Notes: generated by a model from the sequence alone, not told the origin. A stretch of DNA of 42,176 nucleotides from an uncultured Saprospirales bacterium (GCA_938008535.1 CALLKF010000122.1:1-42176); one strand, 5' to 3'. Positions 1 to 9,198 are shown, counted from the first letter of the stretch. Numbers and translations: made by a program.

Positions 1-2
1 GA

Positions 3-869
3 ATGTTTGATATTCAAAAAGCTGCAGATATTGTAAAAGAAATTAATGGAAATCCTGAACAGGTTTTTATTTTAGATAACACGAAAGAAAATTCCATAGA
101 AGGTAAAAATGGAATACGGTTTATTTTTCCACCATTCTGTTTTGATATTAATCGAAATAAAAAATCAGATTTTCAAAATATAAAAATTGTTTTAACTGAA
201 GTAACCAATCTAATTCAAGGTTTTTTTAGCAATGTATTAGCTGAAAGCAATAATCAACTCTTACAAAGTGGTGGCATGTTTAAGATTACTGCCTATTTGA
301 ATGATGTAGAATTAAAGATGAAAAAAGGCATGAATTATATCGTTCAAATAAACAACCAAAATATACAAAATGATATGACAGTTTTCGTGCCCACTACACT
401 TCAGCAAGATGGTTTAGTTCGTTGGGAAAATTCTTCTGTTGCATTTGAAAAATCTTCATCGTTTAAAGGTGTTCGTCCTTTTTTGGAGTTAGATAAAGAA
501 TTGGTAAAACAATGGAAATTACATCCAACAAAAGATTCTCTTTTAAAATATTATGTTTTTAAATTACCAATACCACCAACCATTATAAAATATCCAACAA
601 AGCCATTTCCACCATTTGAACCAAAAATCACATCGTCTAAATGTAAATTACCTTGGTACAAAAAAGTTTTTTTATCTAAGTCAAAACGAAAACGAATTAT
701 ACAAGAAAATTATAACAACGACTTAGAAATTTATTTAAGAAGTAAAGCAATTTATGAAACTAAACTTACGAAATATGCAATAGATACAGCAATCTTTGCA
801 TCTAAACAGATAAAATACAAATTGGAATATAATGCTTATAGAGATTCATTGCACATGAAAGCAAATTAA
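3..869 (+). CDS. Surface-type hypothetical protein, N-terminal part of a split gene
   Basis: The 288-residue product has no signal peptide. It carries a beta-rich segment at about residues 25-130, with FIFPPFCF and a later SGGMFKITA motif, of the kind repeated in large Bacteroidota envelope proteins that I know only as uncharacterised. The C-terminal third is basic and Pro-rich and looks helical. The frame reaches the window edge, so the true start may lie upstream. It ends at TAA 867-869, but the same frame continues through two codons into the next ORF, whose C-terminal LDNFGWINCDRL motif is usually found in the same polypeptide as this kind of domain. I therefore read it as the first half of a gene interrupted by one stop codon. 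Function unknown. Confidence 0.6.
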   Translation: MFDIQKAADIVKEINGNPEQVFILDNTKENSIEGKNGIRFIFPPFCFDINRNKKSDFQNIKIVLTEVTNLIQGFFSNVLAESNNQLLQSGGMFKITAYLNDVELKMKKGMNYIVQINNQNIQNDMTVFVPTTLQQDGLVRWENSSVAFEKSSSFKGVRPFLELDKELVKQWKLHPTKDSLLKYYVFKLPIPPTIIKYPTKPFPPFEPKITSSKCKLPWYKKVFLSKSKRKRIIQENYNNDLEIYLRSKAIYETKLTKYAIDTAIFASKQIKYKLEYNAYRDSLHMKAN

Positions 870-875
870 GCAGAC

Positions 876-1652
876 ATGTATCGATTTGCACTAAGTGAAA
901 ATTCCTTTATTAAGAGTTTTGAATATGCAAAATATTTCGCACTTTATAAACTAGAAAAAAAGAATCTTTATTCGCATAACGTTTATGGTGAATTATTGGC
1001 GCAATGCAATAAAATAAGTAGAGCAAAAGATATTCATCCATCTTATTCGCAACAATTTTCTGATTATGCTAAGAACCTTAAAGCAATTTGTAAATACGAA
1101 TTTCCAAATGAAACATTTATGTTTTCTTTTTCTTCAGATCATATCAATCAAATGTATCCATATTCATATTTAAAACAATTTACTGCACTAATGAAGTCTG
1201 ATTCAATAATGTTTGCACACATAACAAAATGCGAAGATAAATTGCGTGAAGAAGAAATTCGTTTAGGTTTATTTGATCCAAAAAATTTTAAGGTATATTA
1301 CGAAGCATCTTTAGATAATTTTGGATGGATTAATTGTGATCGTTTAGCAAAGTATAAACAAGAAGAAATGTTTACGCTTCAGATTCCAAATTATAAAATG
1401 GAAGATAAAAATGTGTTTGCGATATTGAAAAATATCAATAGTCAGATTTCAATACCATTGGCTAATAATAATATGCATAAAATTGCTTTACCGAAAAATA
1501 CTGAAATTGTAATTGTTGCAATTGGTTTAGATAAAAATTTAACACCAATGTATGCGAAAGAAAATATAAAAAGTAATGGAGATATTAATCTGAAATTGGA
1601 TTTTAAAACTGGAAAATTATCTGATATAAAAGAGATGATACAAAGTATTTAA
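876..1652 (+). CDS. Hypothetical protein, C-terminal part of the split gene (GWINCDR motif)
   Basis: This 258-residue ORF is in exactly the same frame as the preceding one, separated only by TAA GCA GAC. No convincing ribosome binding site precedes ATG 876. The first half is helical and rich in Tyr and Phe. At about residues 146-160 there is an FGWINCDRL motif, followed by a small beta-rich domain. The motif is familiar from uncharacterised Bacteroidota surface proteins. It may be made only by re-initiation or read-through, or the gene may be inactive. Its stop overlaps the stop of the convergent acyltransferase gene by 3 nt. Confidence 0.55.
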   Translation: MYRFALSENSFIKSFEYAKYFALYKLEKKNLYSHNVYGELLAQCNKISRAKDIHPSYSQQFSDYAKNLKAICKYEFPNETFMFSFSSDHINQMYPYSYLKQFTALMKSDSIMFAHITKCEDKLREEEIRLGLFDPKNFKVYYEASLDNFGWINCDRLAKYKQEEMFTLQIPNYKMEDKNVFAILKNINSQISIPLANNNMHKIALPKNTEIVIVAIGLDKNLTPMYAKENIKSNGDINLKLDFKTGKLSDIKEMIQSI

Positions 1653-2575
1653 ATCACAGATTTTTGCCAGATTGGAATGTCAATTTTCGTAGCACCAAAT
1701 GCTTCAAAAAATGATGCAATACTTTTTTTAGTGCTACCGCAAAAATTAAAATCTTTTTGTTGTGCTAAACTTTGTTGAATAATATGATGTAATAAAAAAG
1801 TCATAGCACCTGAATTTTTAAAAGCATCATCATAACCACCAAATAAATAATAAACAGTTTGCGCGTCTTCAACAATAAAAGCTGATGCTAACAGGTTTTT
1901 ATGGCTGTCAAAACAATCAACTACTTTTCCGCATTTGTGTTTTGTTGCTAAATCATTTATTTTTTTAAATTCATCAAAACCAATTTTTGATTTAACTTTT
2001 TGTCTGCTAAATGTTGAAGTCAACAACGAAAAAGATGATTGAATATTTTTGCTTTCTTCGACTAAATACTGTTGTTTAATTCCTTTTTGAATATTTCGTT
2101 TGTGATTGGTGCTAAGTTGTAATGCTGTCTGATTTTTTAAAATGAAATAAGAAAAATAATCTTGTTTTTTGTAATTCAATATTGATAAATCTAATGCACT
2201 ATTTTCAGGTAAAAATTTAAAATAAGATTTTATAGTTTTTGGTAATTGCTGAAATAATTCAAACGCAATTTTATTTTTTTCATTAATTGATAAATCATTT
2301 TTTAAAAAAATTATCGATTGATAGAAATTAAAATCAGGCAAATAAATTCGTTTCGTAAGCAGATTTCCTTTATAACAAAACGGTAAAACTGCAACAATAT
2401 CAGGCATGCTGAGCTTTGTCGATGTCATGCTGAGATTTGTCGAAGCATCACTTTTAAAACAAACGTCCCAATTTTCAGCCACTGCATCTAACCAAAATGG
2501 TTGAGCAAACAAATGAATTTTTGCTGCAAAATTTTTATTCGCACAAAGTTGTTTATATAATTCTTTGTTTGACAA
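1649..2575 (-). CDS. FemAB/GNAT-fold acyltransferase-like protein
   Basis: The 308-residue protein resembles the double-GNAT FemAB/BioF2-like acyltransferases of Bacteroidota. Its C-terminal half has a GNAT-like core (LASAFIVEDAQTVYYLFGG, then FNFCGSTKKSIASFFEAFGA) typical of that group. The substrate is unknown; relatives transfer aminoacyl or acyl groups to envelope precursors. The start is TTG at 2575, a few bases after the stop of the upstream peptidase gene, which suggests translational coupling; no in-frame ATG lies near the N-terminus. Residues about 43-57 (SDASTNLSMTSTKLSM) are encoded by two copies of a dispersed palindromic repeat and look like a foreign in-frame insertion. Confidence 0.65.
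   Translation of the reverse strand: MSNKELYKQLCANKNFAAKIHLFAQPFWLDAVAENWDVCFKSDASTNLSMTSTKLSMPDIVAVLPFCYKGNLLTKRIYLPDFNFYQSIIFLKNDLSINEKNKIAFELFQQLPKTIKSYFKFLPENSALDLSILNYKKQDYFSYFILKNQTALQLSTNHKRNIQKGIKQQYLVEESKNIQSSFSLLTSTFSRQKVKSKIGFDEFKKINDLATKHKCGKVVDCFDSHKNLLASAFIVEDAQTVYYLFGGYDDAFKNSGAMTFLLHHIIQQSLAQQKDFNFCGSTKKSIASFFEAFGATKIDIPIWQKSVI
2404..2450. repeat. Dispersed GTCATGCTGAG...TCGAAGCATC repeat, two tandem partial copies inside a gene
   Basis: CATGCTGAGCTTTGTCGAT is followed directly by GTCATGCTGAGATTTGTCGA and AGCATCAC. This is the dispersed palindrome-type repeat common in Bacteroidota intergenic regions. Related copies lie at 18191-18222 and 20482-20508. Here it sits inside the acyltransferase reading frame without breaking it. 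Confidence 0.7.
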
Positions 2576-2579
2576 TTAT

Positions 2580-4712
2580 TTATTTTACTAAATTTTTCAT
2601 TCCAACATTCCAAAAGAAAAAACTCCATTGGTCTGCTTGTTCTTCAATAATTTTTGAAGTAGGTTTTCCTGCACCATGTCCAGCATTTACGCCAATTCGT
2701 ATTAATGTTGGATTTGTTTTATCATTATATTCTTGTAGTCGTGCAGCAAATTTAAAACTATGCGCTGGTACAACTCTATCGTCGTGGTCTGCTGTAGTTA
2801 CCATAGTTGCTGGATATTTTGTGTTTGGTTTCAACGTATGATATGGAGAATAACCTTTTAAATATTCAAACATTTCTTTGCTTTGTTCACTGCTTCCATA
2901 TTCAACAACCCAGCCAAAACCGATTGTAAATTTATGAAACTTCAACATGTCCATAACACCAACTGCAGGAAACGCAACCTTAAATAAATCGGGTCGTTGC
3001 GTCATACATGCACCAACTAACAAGCCACCATTGGAGCCACCAGCAATGGCTAGTTTTTCTTTCGATGTGTATTTTTGTTTTATTAAATAGTTTGCTGCAT
3101 AAATAAAATCATCAAATACATTTTGCTTTTTAAATAACATACCAGCTTCGTGCCACGCTTGTCCGTATTCGCCACCACCACGCAAATTTGGCATTGCAAA
3201 CACACCACCATTTTCAAGTAATATTATTCTGGATGCTGAAAATGTTGGTGTTTCATTAACATTAAAACCACCATAACCATATAAATAGGTTGGATTTTTT
3301 CCATTTAGTATGAGTCCTTTTTTATGAACTATAAACATAGAAACTTTCGTGCCATCTTTACTTTTATACCAAACTTGTTTCGACTCGAAATCTTCTGGAT
3401 TGAACTTTAAATCTGGTTTTAAAAATAAATTTGAATAACCATTCGCTATGTTATAAGTAAATATTGATTTTGGATAATTGAAAGATGTGTAAGTATAGTT
3501 GATGAATTTATCCGTTTTTCTACCACTAAAAACTTCTAATTCACCAGTACCTGGCAATGCAATTTCTTTTTTGTTTTTGCCATCAATATCGTAAACATAT
3601 AATTTGTTGGTTGCATTTTGTAAATAGTTGGCAAATAATTTTCCACTTGTAGTATAAACACCTTCTAGTAATGCATTTTTGTCTTCTGCAATTATTTTTT
3701 TCCAATTTTTAGCATCTGCATTTACTGGATCTACTACTATTAATTGCTTGTTTGAAGCATTGTCATCTGTAAGCACTAAAAATTTATCATTGATGGCATC
3801 AACAATAACGTACGAATTTTTATAACCAGTAAACAATGGTTTAAAATTCCAACCTTGCTCATTTACTTTTTTATAATAAATTTCATTTCCGTAGGTGCCT
3901 TTATATTTGTATAAAAATAAATATTGATTATCTTCCGATGCACCAACAATATTAAATGTTTGCGCATCAGTATTGTCGCGATAAACTAATACATCATTTT
4001 CTTGCACATCACCTAATTTATGATAAAAAACAGAGTGATATTCATTCACTTCTGATAATGCTTTTCCTTCTGTTGGTTTTGGATAACGTGAATAAAAGAA
4101 ACCATGGTCGTCCCAATCGGCACCACCATTTTTCAACCATTCTAATTTATCATTCAATCTGCTTTTTGTTGCAATATCATACACATACATTTCCGACCAA
4201 TCGCTGCCAGCTTTATGTATAGAAACAGTAACATATTTATTATCTCTCGAAAAACCTGAAATAGAAACAGCAGATAAACCTTTCGTATCTAATTCATTTG
4301 GATTGATAAAAACTTCAGGTTTTGATTGTGTTCCTTTTTGTATATAAATTATAGGTTGGTTTTGTAATCCTTCTTTTTTTTCAAAGAAAATGTAATCACC
4401 AGCAACATATGGATTGTCTAATTTTGCATAATCATACAATTCTTTATAACGTTCTTTTATTTGCGAACGATACGGAATTTTATCTAAGTAATCAAACGTA
4501 ACCTTGTTTTGTGCAGTTACCCAATCTGTAGTTGCTTTGCAAGTATCATCTTCTAACCATTGATATGGATCATCAACCTCAGTTCCGAAATAAGTATCAG
4601 TGTGCGCAATCTTTGTTGTTATTGGATAAACAAGACTAGCTTTCGGTTTTTTGCCTTTTGCAAATATGGTTATTGAAAATACGAATAGAAGTAAAAATAG
4701 AATACGATTCAT
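2580..4712 (-). CDS. Prolyl oligopeptidase family serine peptidase (S9A)
   Basis: The 710-residue protein has an N-terminal signal peptide (MNRILFLLLFVFSITIFAKG), so it is probably periplasmic. A seven-bladed propeller domain (about residues 70-430) precedes an alpha/beta-hydrolase domain. The catalytic serine is in GGSNGG (Ser560), followed by the Asp region DHDDRVVPAHS and the His in GHGAGKP. Length and motif order match S9A prolyl endopeptidases, which cleave short peptides after proline. It lies 4 bp upstream of the acyltransferase gene and probably shares a transcript with it. The identification is firm; the physiological substrate is not known. Confidence 0.95.
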   Translation of the reverse strand: MNRILFLLLFVFSITIFAKGKKPKASLVYPITTKIAHTDTYFGTEVDDPYQWLEDDTCKATTDWVTAQNKVTFDYLDKIPYRSQIKERYKELYDYAKLDNPYVAGDYIFFEKKEGLQNQPIIYIQKGTQSKPEVFINPNELDTKGLSAVSISGFSRDNKYVTVSIHKAGSDWSEMYVYDIATKSRLNDKLEWLKNGGADWDDHGFFYSRYPKPTEGKALSEVNEYHSVFYHKLGDVQENDVLVYRDNTDAQTFNIVGASEDNQYLFLYKYKGTYGNEIYYKKVNEQGWNFKPLFTGYKNSYVIVDAINDKFLVLTDDNASNKQLIVVDPVNADAKNWKKIIAEDKNALLEGVYTTSGKLFANYLQNATNKLYVYDIDGKNKKEIALPGTGELEVFSGRKTDKFINYTYTSFNYPKSIFTYNIANGYSNLFLKPDLKFNPEDFESKQVWYKSKDGTKVSMFIVHKKGLILNGKNPTYLYGYGGFNVNETPTFSASRIILLENGGVFAMPNLRGGGEYGQAWHEAGMLFKKQNVFDDFIYAANYLIKQKYTSKEKLAIAGGSNGGLLVGACMTQRPDLFKVAFPAVGVMDMLKFHKFTIGFGWVVEYGSSEQSKEMFEYLKGYSPYHTLKPNTKYPATMVTTADHDDRVVPAHSFKFAARLQEYNDKTNPTLIRIGVNAGHGAGKPTSKIIEEQADQWSFFFWNVGMKNLVK

Positions 4713-4744
4713 TTGATGTTTTTTTGTAGTTAAAGGTAAATATT

Positions 4745-5653
4745 TTATCCAAACAAATCTCGTTGAGTTCGGTCAATTAATGGCTTTGGTGATTTAATGG
4801 TTGTTCCTGCTTTTTTATTCAATTCCTGTATAAAATAATACGCTAATTCTGGTGATAACGCTTTTTCTGGTGTATGTACAAAAAAATATAATTTTTCCAA
4901 ACCATTTTCTATCCATTGTGTAATGCGTGTTGTCCACTCATCTAAACGCATATAATCCGACGGATGCAAATCATTTGCAGTAAAACGGATAAAAGCGGTT
5001 TTATTGGTAAATCGCTGATGCAGCACATCTCGTCTTTCGGAAACATCAGTAATCACCAAACCAAATTTCTTTGATTTAAGATATTGGCTTAATTCATCAA
5101 AAGCCGTTGGCTCGTTAAACCATTCTTCATGTCGCAGTTCTACCGACAATTCAAAATCATCAGGAAGCGTATCCAATAATTTAATTAAACTGTTTAATTG
5201 ATTCGGTTTATAATAAGGCGGAAATTGAAAGAACGTACATCCTAAATTTTTCTCAAAATGCAGCACATGATCAATGAAAATATCAAACGCTTCTTTCTTT
5301 TCAAACACATCTTTCGCTTGGCTAATAACGCGCGTTACTTTCGGACAAAATTTAAATGTATCAGGAACACTTGAAACCCATCTTGCAATATTACTTAAAG
5401 CTGGAATATTGTAACCGGTTGCATTCAATTCAATAGAATTATACTGCTGTGCATAATACATCAAAAAATCTTTCTCTTTAGCCGTCTTCGGATATATTTT
5501 CCCAACCCAATCAGGATGCGACCAAATTGGACAGCCAACATAAATTTCTAAATTTTCAGTACGCTTTTTATTTAAGAGTCGAGCAGTATCTGCATGGTCT
5601 TTTGGTAAACTAAAATCTACCTGTTCAATATTGCTTAATCGTCCGAATTGCAT
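4745..5653 (-). CDS. DUF72 (YecE-like) domain protein
   Basis: The 302-residue protein belongs to the DUF72/YecE family, a TIM-barrel fold of unknown activity. Recognisable parts are IYVGCPIWSHPDWVGKIYP near residue 37, YNSIELNATGYNIP, FKFCPKVTRVISQ, a central SVELRHEEWF, and AFIRFTAND near the C-terminal third. No signal peptide is present, so it is cytoplasmic. It lies 32 bp upstream of the S9 peptidase gene on the same strand. DUF72 members often neighbour DNA-repair or Fe-S genes, but the context here gives no hint. Confidence 0.9.
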   Translation of the reverse strand: MQFGRLSNIEQVDFSLPKDHADTARLLNKKRTENLEIYVGCPIWSHPDWVGKIYPKTAKEKDFLMYYAQQYNSIELNATGYNIPALSNIARWVSSVPDTFKFCPKVTRVISQAKDVFEKKEAFDIFIDHVLHFEKNLGCTFFQFPPYYKPNQLNSLIKLLDTLPDDFELSVELRHEEWFNEPTAFDELSQYLKSKKFGLVITDVSERRDVLHQRFTNKTAFIRFTANDLHPSDYMRLDEWTTRITQWIENGLEKLYFFVHTPEKALSPELAYYFIQELNKKAGTTIKSPKPLIDRTQRDLFG

Positions 5654-5759
5654 GATATAAGTATAAGAAATAATTCTTGAAATTTAACAGCTTTTATAAT
5701 TCTAAAAATTCTTATCTTACCTAAATTATCTCATGATTCACGACTTACAACTCACGACT

Positions 5760-7727
5760 ATGACACATAAAATAACTTCCTTTCAGCAATACCAAGAAAC
5801 CTACAAAAAAAGCATAGAAAAACCAGAACAATTTTGGAATGAAATTGCTGAAAGCTTTCAATGGAAACAAAAATGGAATCAAACATTAGAATGGAATTTT
5901 GAGGAACTAACTATAAAATGGTTCTTAAATGGAAAATTAAATATTACCGAAAATTGTTTAGACAGACATCTTGCTGAAAATGGAAATAAACCAGCTATTA
6001 TTTGGGAAAGCAATGATAGCAATGAACCTAATAGAACTATTACTTATTTTGAATTACATGCAGAAGTTTGTCGCTTTGCCAATGTATTGCAAAACAACGG
6101 CATCGAAAAAGGCGACCGCGTTTGTTTATATATGCCAATGGTGCCAGAATTAGCAATTGCAGTTTTAGCATGCGCAAGAATTGGTGCCGTGCATTCAGTA
6201 GTATTTGCTGGCTTTTCGGCGCAATCTTTATCAGACAGAATAAATGATTCTGCTTGTAAACTTTTAGTAACAGCAGATGGTTTATATCGTGGTAATAAAA
6301 CAGTCGGCTTAAAAGAAATTTGTGATGAAGCATTACAGTCAACACCATCTATTGAAAAAGTAATTGTATATAAACGAACGAATCAAGATATTAAAATGCA
6401 ACTTGGCAGAGATGTTTGGTGGCACAGCGAAATGCATAAAGCAGCTACACATTTTGATGCGGTAGAAATGGATAGTGAAGACCCGCTGTTTATTTTATAT
6501 ACTTCAGGAAGTACCGGAAAACCAAAAGGTGTGTTGCATACTTGCGCTGGTTATATGGTGTATACATACTACACTTTTTTAAATGTTTTTCAATATGAAG
6601 CAGATGATATTTTTTGGTGTACCGCTGATATTGGTTGGATAACTGGTCATTCGTATATTGTATACGGACCATTACTCAATGGTGCCACAACGGTCATGTT
6701 TGAAGGCATTCCAACCTATCCAGATGCTGGAAGATTTTGGTCAACGATTGATAAATTACAAGTAACCAAATTTTATACAGCACCAACTGCAATTCGTTCT
6801 TTGATGGCAAGTGGTTTGGATTTTGTGAAACCATATAAATTAGATTCATTGAAAGTAATTGGTTCTGTTGGCGAACCCATCAACGAAGAAGCTTGGTTCT
6901 GGTATCACGATCATATAGGAAAAGAAAAATGTCCTGTCGTAGATACTTGGTGGCAAACCGAAACTGGTGGCATTATGATTTCGCCGATTGCCTTCGTAAC
7001 ACCAACAAAACCTACCTTTGCGACGTTGCCATTGCCTGGTGTGCAGCCAATTTTAGTCGATAATGAAGGCAATGAATTGGAAGGAAATAATGTAGAAGGA
7101 TTGTTGTGTATGAAGTTTCCTTGGCCAGGCATTATCCGTACTACTTATGGTGATCATGAACGGTGTAAACAAGCTTATTTTTCTACGTTTAAAAATTTAT
7201 ATTTTACCGGTGATGGCTGCCGCAGAGATGAAGATGGTTATTACAGGATTATCGGTAGGGTAGATGATGTGATGAATGTGAGCGGCCATCGTTTAGGAAC
7301 GGCAGAAGTTGAAAACGCGATTAATGAACATCCAAATGTGATTGAAAGCGCAGTGGTTGGCTATCCACACGATATTAAAGGACAAGGTATTTATGCGTTT
7401 GTGATTGTAGATAAAGAAAGTATTGAAAAAGGAATTATTGATACGGATGCTGCGTTGCCAAATAGTGTAGAAAATGATGATAGTTTACGCTTACTGAATA
7501 TTACTGCGTTTGAAAATGAAGTAAAAAATATCGTTTCTAAAATTATTTCACCAATTGCCAAACCTGATAAAATACAGATCGTTTCCGGCTTGCCGAAAAC
7601 ACGCAGCGGAAAAATTATGCGCCGCATCTTACGCAAGATCGCCGAAGGCGATGTAAGCAATTTGGGTGATATAACAACACTGTTAGATCCGAGTGTGGTG
7701 GATGAGATAATCAAAAACAAAAAATGA
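5760..7727 (+). CDS. acs: Acetyl-CoA synthetase (AMP-forming)
   Basis: Acs activates acetate to acetyl-AMP and then acetyl-CoA in the cytoplasm. With the start chosen here the protein has 655 residues, close to the usual 650. Motifs are the P-loop-like YTSGSTGKPKG (247-257), WWQTETGG, YFTGDGCRRDEDGYY, the hinge GRVDDVMNVSGHRLGTAEVE, and the C-terminal PKTRSGKIMRR, whose Lys618 is the conserved catalytic lysine regulated by acetylation in other bacteria. I chose ATG 5760 (MTHKITSFQQYQ) because the nine extra codons from ATG 5733 are made of heptad-like repeats. The gene is followed at once by a frameshifted lipoprotein gene. Confidence 0.96.
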   Translation: MTHKITSFQQYQETYKKSIEKPEQFWNEIAESFQWKQKWNQTLEWNFEELTIKWFLNGKLNITENCLDRHLAENGNKPAIIWESNDSNEPNRTITYFELHAEVCRFANVLQNNGIEKGDRVCLYMPMVPELAIAVLACARIGAVHSVVFAGFSAQSLSDRINDSACKLLVTADGLYRGNKTVGLKEICDEALQSTPSIEKVIVYKRTNQDIKMQLGRDVWWHSEMHKAATHFDAVEMDSEDPLFILYTSGSTGKPKGVLHTCAGYMVYTYYTFLNVFQYEADDIFWCTADIGWITGHSYIVYGPLLNGATTVMFEGIPTYPDAGRFWSTIDKLQVTKFYTAPTAIRSLMASGLDFVKPYKLDSLKVIGSVGEPINEEAWFWYHDHIGKEKCPVVDTWWQTETGGIMISPIAFVTPTKPTFATLPLPGVQPILVDNEGNELEGNNVEGLLCMKFPWPGIIRTTYGDHERCKQAYFSTFKNLYFTGDGCRRDEDGYYRIIGRVDDVMNVSGHRLGTAEVENAINEHPNVIESAVVGYPHDIKGQGIYAFVIVDKESIEKGIIDTDAALPNSVENDDSLRLLNITAFENEVKNIVSKIISPIAKPDKIQIVSGLPKTRSGKIMRRILRKIAEGDVSNLGDITTLLDPSVVDEIIKNKK

Positions 7728-7734
7728 TTATGAT

Positions 7735-8312
7735 ATGCGATTAATTCATTCAATATTTTTATTTTATTTATAGTTGTATCATGTAAACAAGTAGTTGAAA
7801 ATAATACGGAGGAGAAATATTCTTCGTATAACTCTATGCAAGATAAATATCCATTTGTAGAATTTGATTCCATGTGTTTAATATCCATAGATTCAAAAGA
7901 TTTTGCAGATGCAATAGATTCCATTTACATAGAAAATAATCATGCTTTGATTAATGACTATATGCAGAAACCTCTTGCTTATAATTCACAAACATGTAAT
8001 CAAAATGACATAAAAAGTATTATTGATTTTTTTAGTAAAAAATCAATTTGGAATTCAGAAATTGCTGTTGCATGTGAACCTATATTTAGAAATGCTATTT
8101 TGTGTTACAATAAAAGTAAGCTTGTTTCTACCACACTTATTTGTTTTGATTGCCAGATATTTTTATTTCAGCCTACAAAATCAAATAATGATGATGATAT
8201 TTTTATAGAAGATATTAAAATGATTAAAGATGTTTTTGAAAAAAATGGATTGAAAGCAAAACATGTTTTCGAGCAGACAATAGTTTCACCACCGCCACCG
8301 CCGCCAAAATAA
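7735..8312 (+). pseudogene. Lipoprotein gene with a frameshift in its signal-peptide T-tract
   Basis: An intact 158-codon frame runs from ATG 7836 to 8312 and ends in a Pro-rich tail (SPPPPPPK). Upstream in the same frame, 7768-7785 encodes IVVSCK, a lipobox, but there is no ATG for it. ATG 7735, 8 nt after acs, encodes MRLIHSIFLFYL in another frame and stops at 7771. Adding one T to the tract at 7756-7760 joins the two into MRLIHSIFFILFIVVSCK, a perfect lipoprotein signal. The gene is therefore either a recent pseudogene, phase-variable, or carries a sequencing error. I do not recognise the mature domain. It probably forms a transcript with acs. Confidence 0.6.
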
Positions 8313-8506
8313 AACATCACTCTTCACTTTCGACATCAAATGCTTGTCCACCAAACCGCAGAAGAGTTAGATTTTTGATTTACTCAAAATATTTATTGTA
8401 ATAATTGTGTTCGTGAATGCCTCGCATTTCTTTTTGGCTTCAAAAAGTGATAAATAAAAACTTATTGCATTTTGTTGTTGGAAACCAACAAAAATCCAAA
8501 AACCAT
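8313..8506. other. Intergenic stretch without a gene
   Basis: The ~190 bases between the frameshifted lipoprotein gene and the 21-bp repeat array hold no ORF with a credible start and no clear terminator. The segment at 8410-8450 resembles low-complexity sequence often found between Bacteroidota genes. I see nothing specific in it. Confidence 0.4.
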
Positions 8507-8757
8507 AGGTTTACCATATTTAGAATGAGGTTTACCTTTAAATATTAAAAGCTGACGTTTGAAATATAAGCGTTTACGTTTGAATTATAAAAATGTACGC
8601 TTGAAAAGTAAGCGTTTACTTATAAATTATAATCGGGTATATTTTAATTATAAATGTTTGCGCTTTAAAATAAAGCGTTTATATTTAAAAAATAAACGTT
8701 AACGTCTGAAATATAAAGGTATACTATTGAAATATAAGCGTACACGTTTGAAACTTA
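8507..8757. repeat. Array of about twelve degenerate 21-bp direct repeats
   Basis: Consecutive units begin at 8507, 8528, 8550, 8569, 8590, 8611, 8632, 8653, 8673, 8695, 8716 and 8737, mostly 21 bp (19-22). The consensus is about AGCGTTTACGTTTGAAATA plus two bases. There are no spacers, so it is not CRISPR. A 21-bp period places every copy on the same helical face. In one frame the repeat also reads as heptads such as KRLRLNY, interrupted by stops, so it might instead be a decayed coding repeat. It ends 56 bp before the HTH gene at 8814, which suggests a binding array for that protein, but this is inference. Confidence 0.75.
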
Positions 8758-8813
8758 ATAGATTTCACAGATTTTCACTATATTGCATTATATAATCATA
8801 TAAAATAAAAATT

Positions 8814-9194
8814 ATGAAAAATATCACGTTTAACATTGGTCAAATGCTTACCGATTATTTTAAAAAACGCAAAGTTAACAGGAGCAAAGCGACCAGGAAA
8901 ATGGGTTTGAATCCGCAGCAATTATTTTATTACATGAAAAGATCGTCGATGGATTTTGACAAACTGATCGAGTTTTCGCATGGTTTAAAGCATAATTTTT
9001 TATTGGATATGGCGGTAAAGATGCCGCAAGATTATACAAATAATGTTGTAAGTAGTGCTGATAAAAATTTTCTTACAAAAGAAAAAGAACTAGCTGTTGC
9101 CTTAGAGGAAATAAACGAACTGAAAGAAAAATTAAAAATAGCAGAAGTAGAAAATTCACTGCTATTAAAAGTGCTGAAAGTCGATAAAGCGTAG
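8814..9194 (+). CDS. Small HTH/coiled-coil DNA-binding protein
   Basis: The 126-residue protein has an N-terminal helix-turn-helix-like region at about residues 5-60 (FKKRKVNRSKATRKMGLNPQ, then LFYYMKRSSMDFDKLIEFSH), like short XRE-type regulators. A C-terminal coiled coil follows from about residue 90 (EKELAVALEEINELKEKLKI). Many Bacteroidota encode similar XRE-plus-coiled-coil proteins of unknown role. The 21-bp repeat array directly upstream is a natural candidate for its binding site and autoregulation. No neighbour on the same strand suggests an operon. The family assignment is moderate; the target is inference. Confidence 0.7.
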   Translation: MKNITFNIGQMLTDYFKKRKVNRSKATRKMGLNPQQLFYYMKRSSMDFDKLIEFSHGLKHNFLLDMAVKMPQDYTNNVVSSADKNFLTKEKELAVALEEINELKEKLKIAEVENSLLLKVLKVDKA

Positions 9195-9198
9195 TTAT

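Noticed and set aside
2497..2841. Plus-strand 114-codon ORF
   Set aside because: Antisense to the acyltransferase and S9 peptidase genes, without family resemblance.
5733..5759. Acs start at ATG 5733
   Set aside because: The nine extra codons are made of 7-nt repeats (ATTCACG, ACTTACA, ACTCACG); homologues begin near MTHKITSF.
8507..8757. CRISPR array
   Set aside because: The 21-bp units are contiguous and degenerate, with no spacers and no cas genes nearby.
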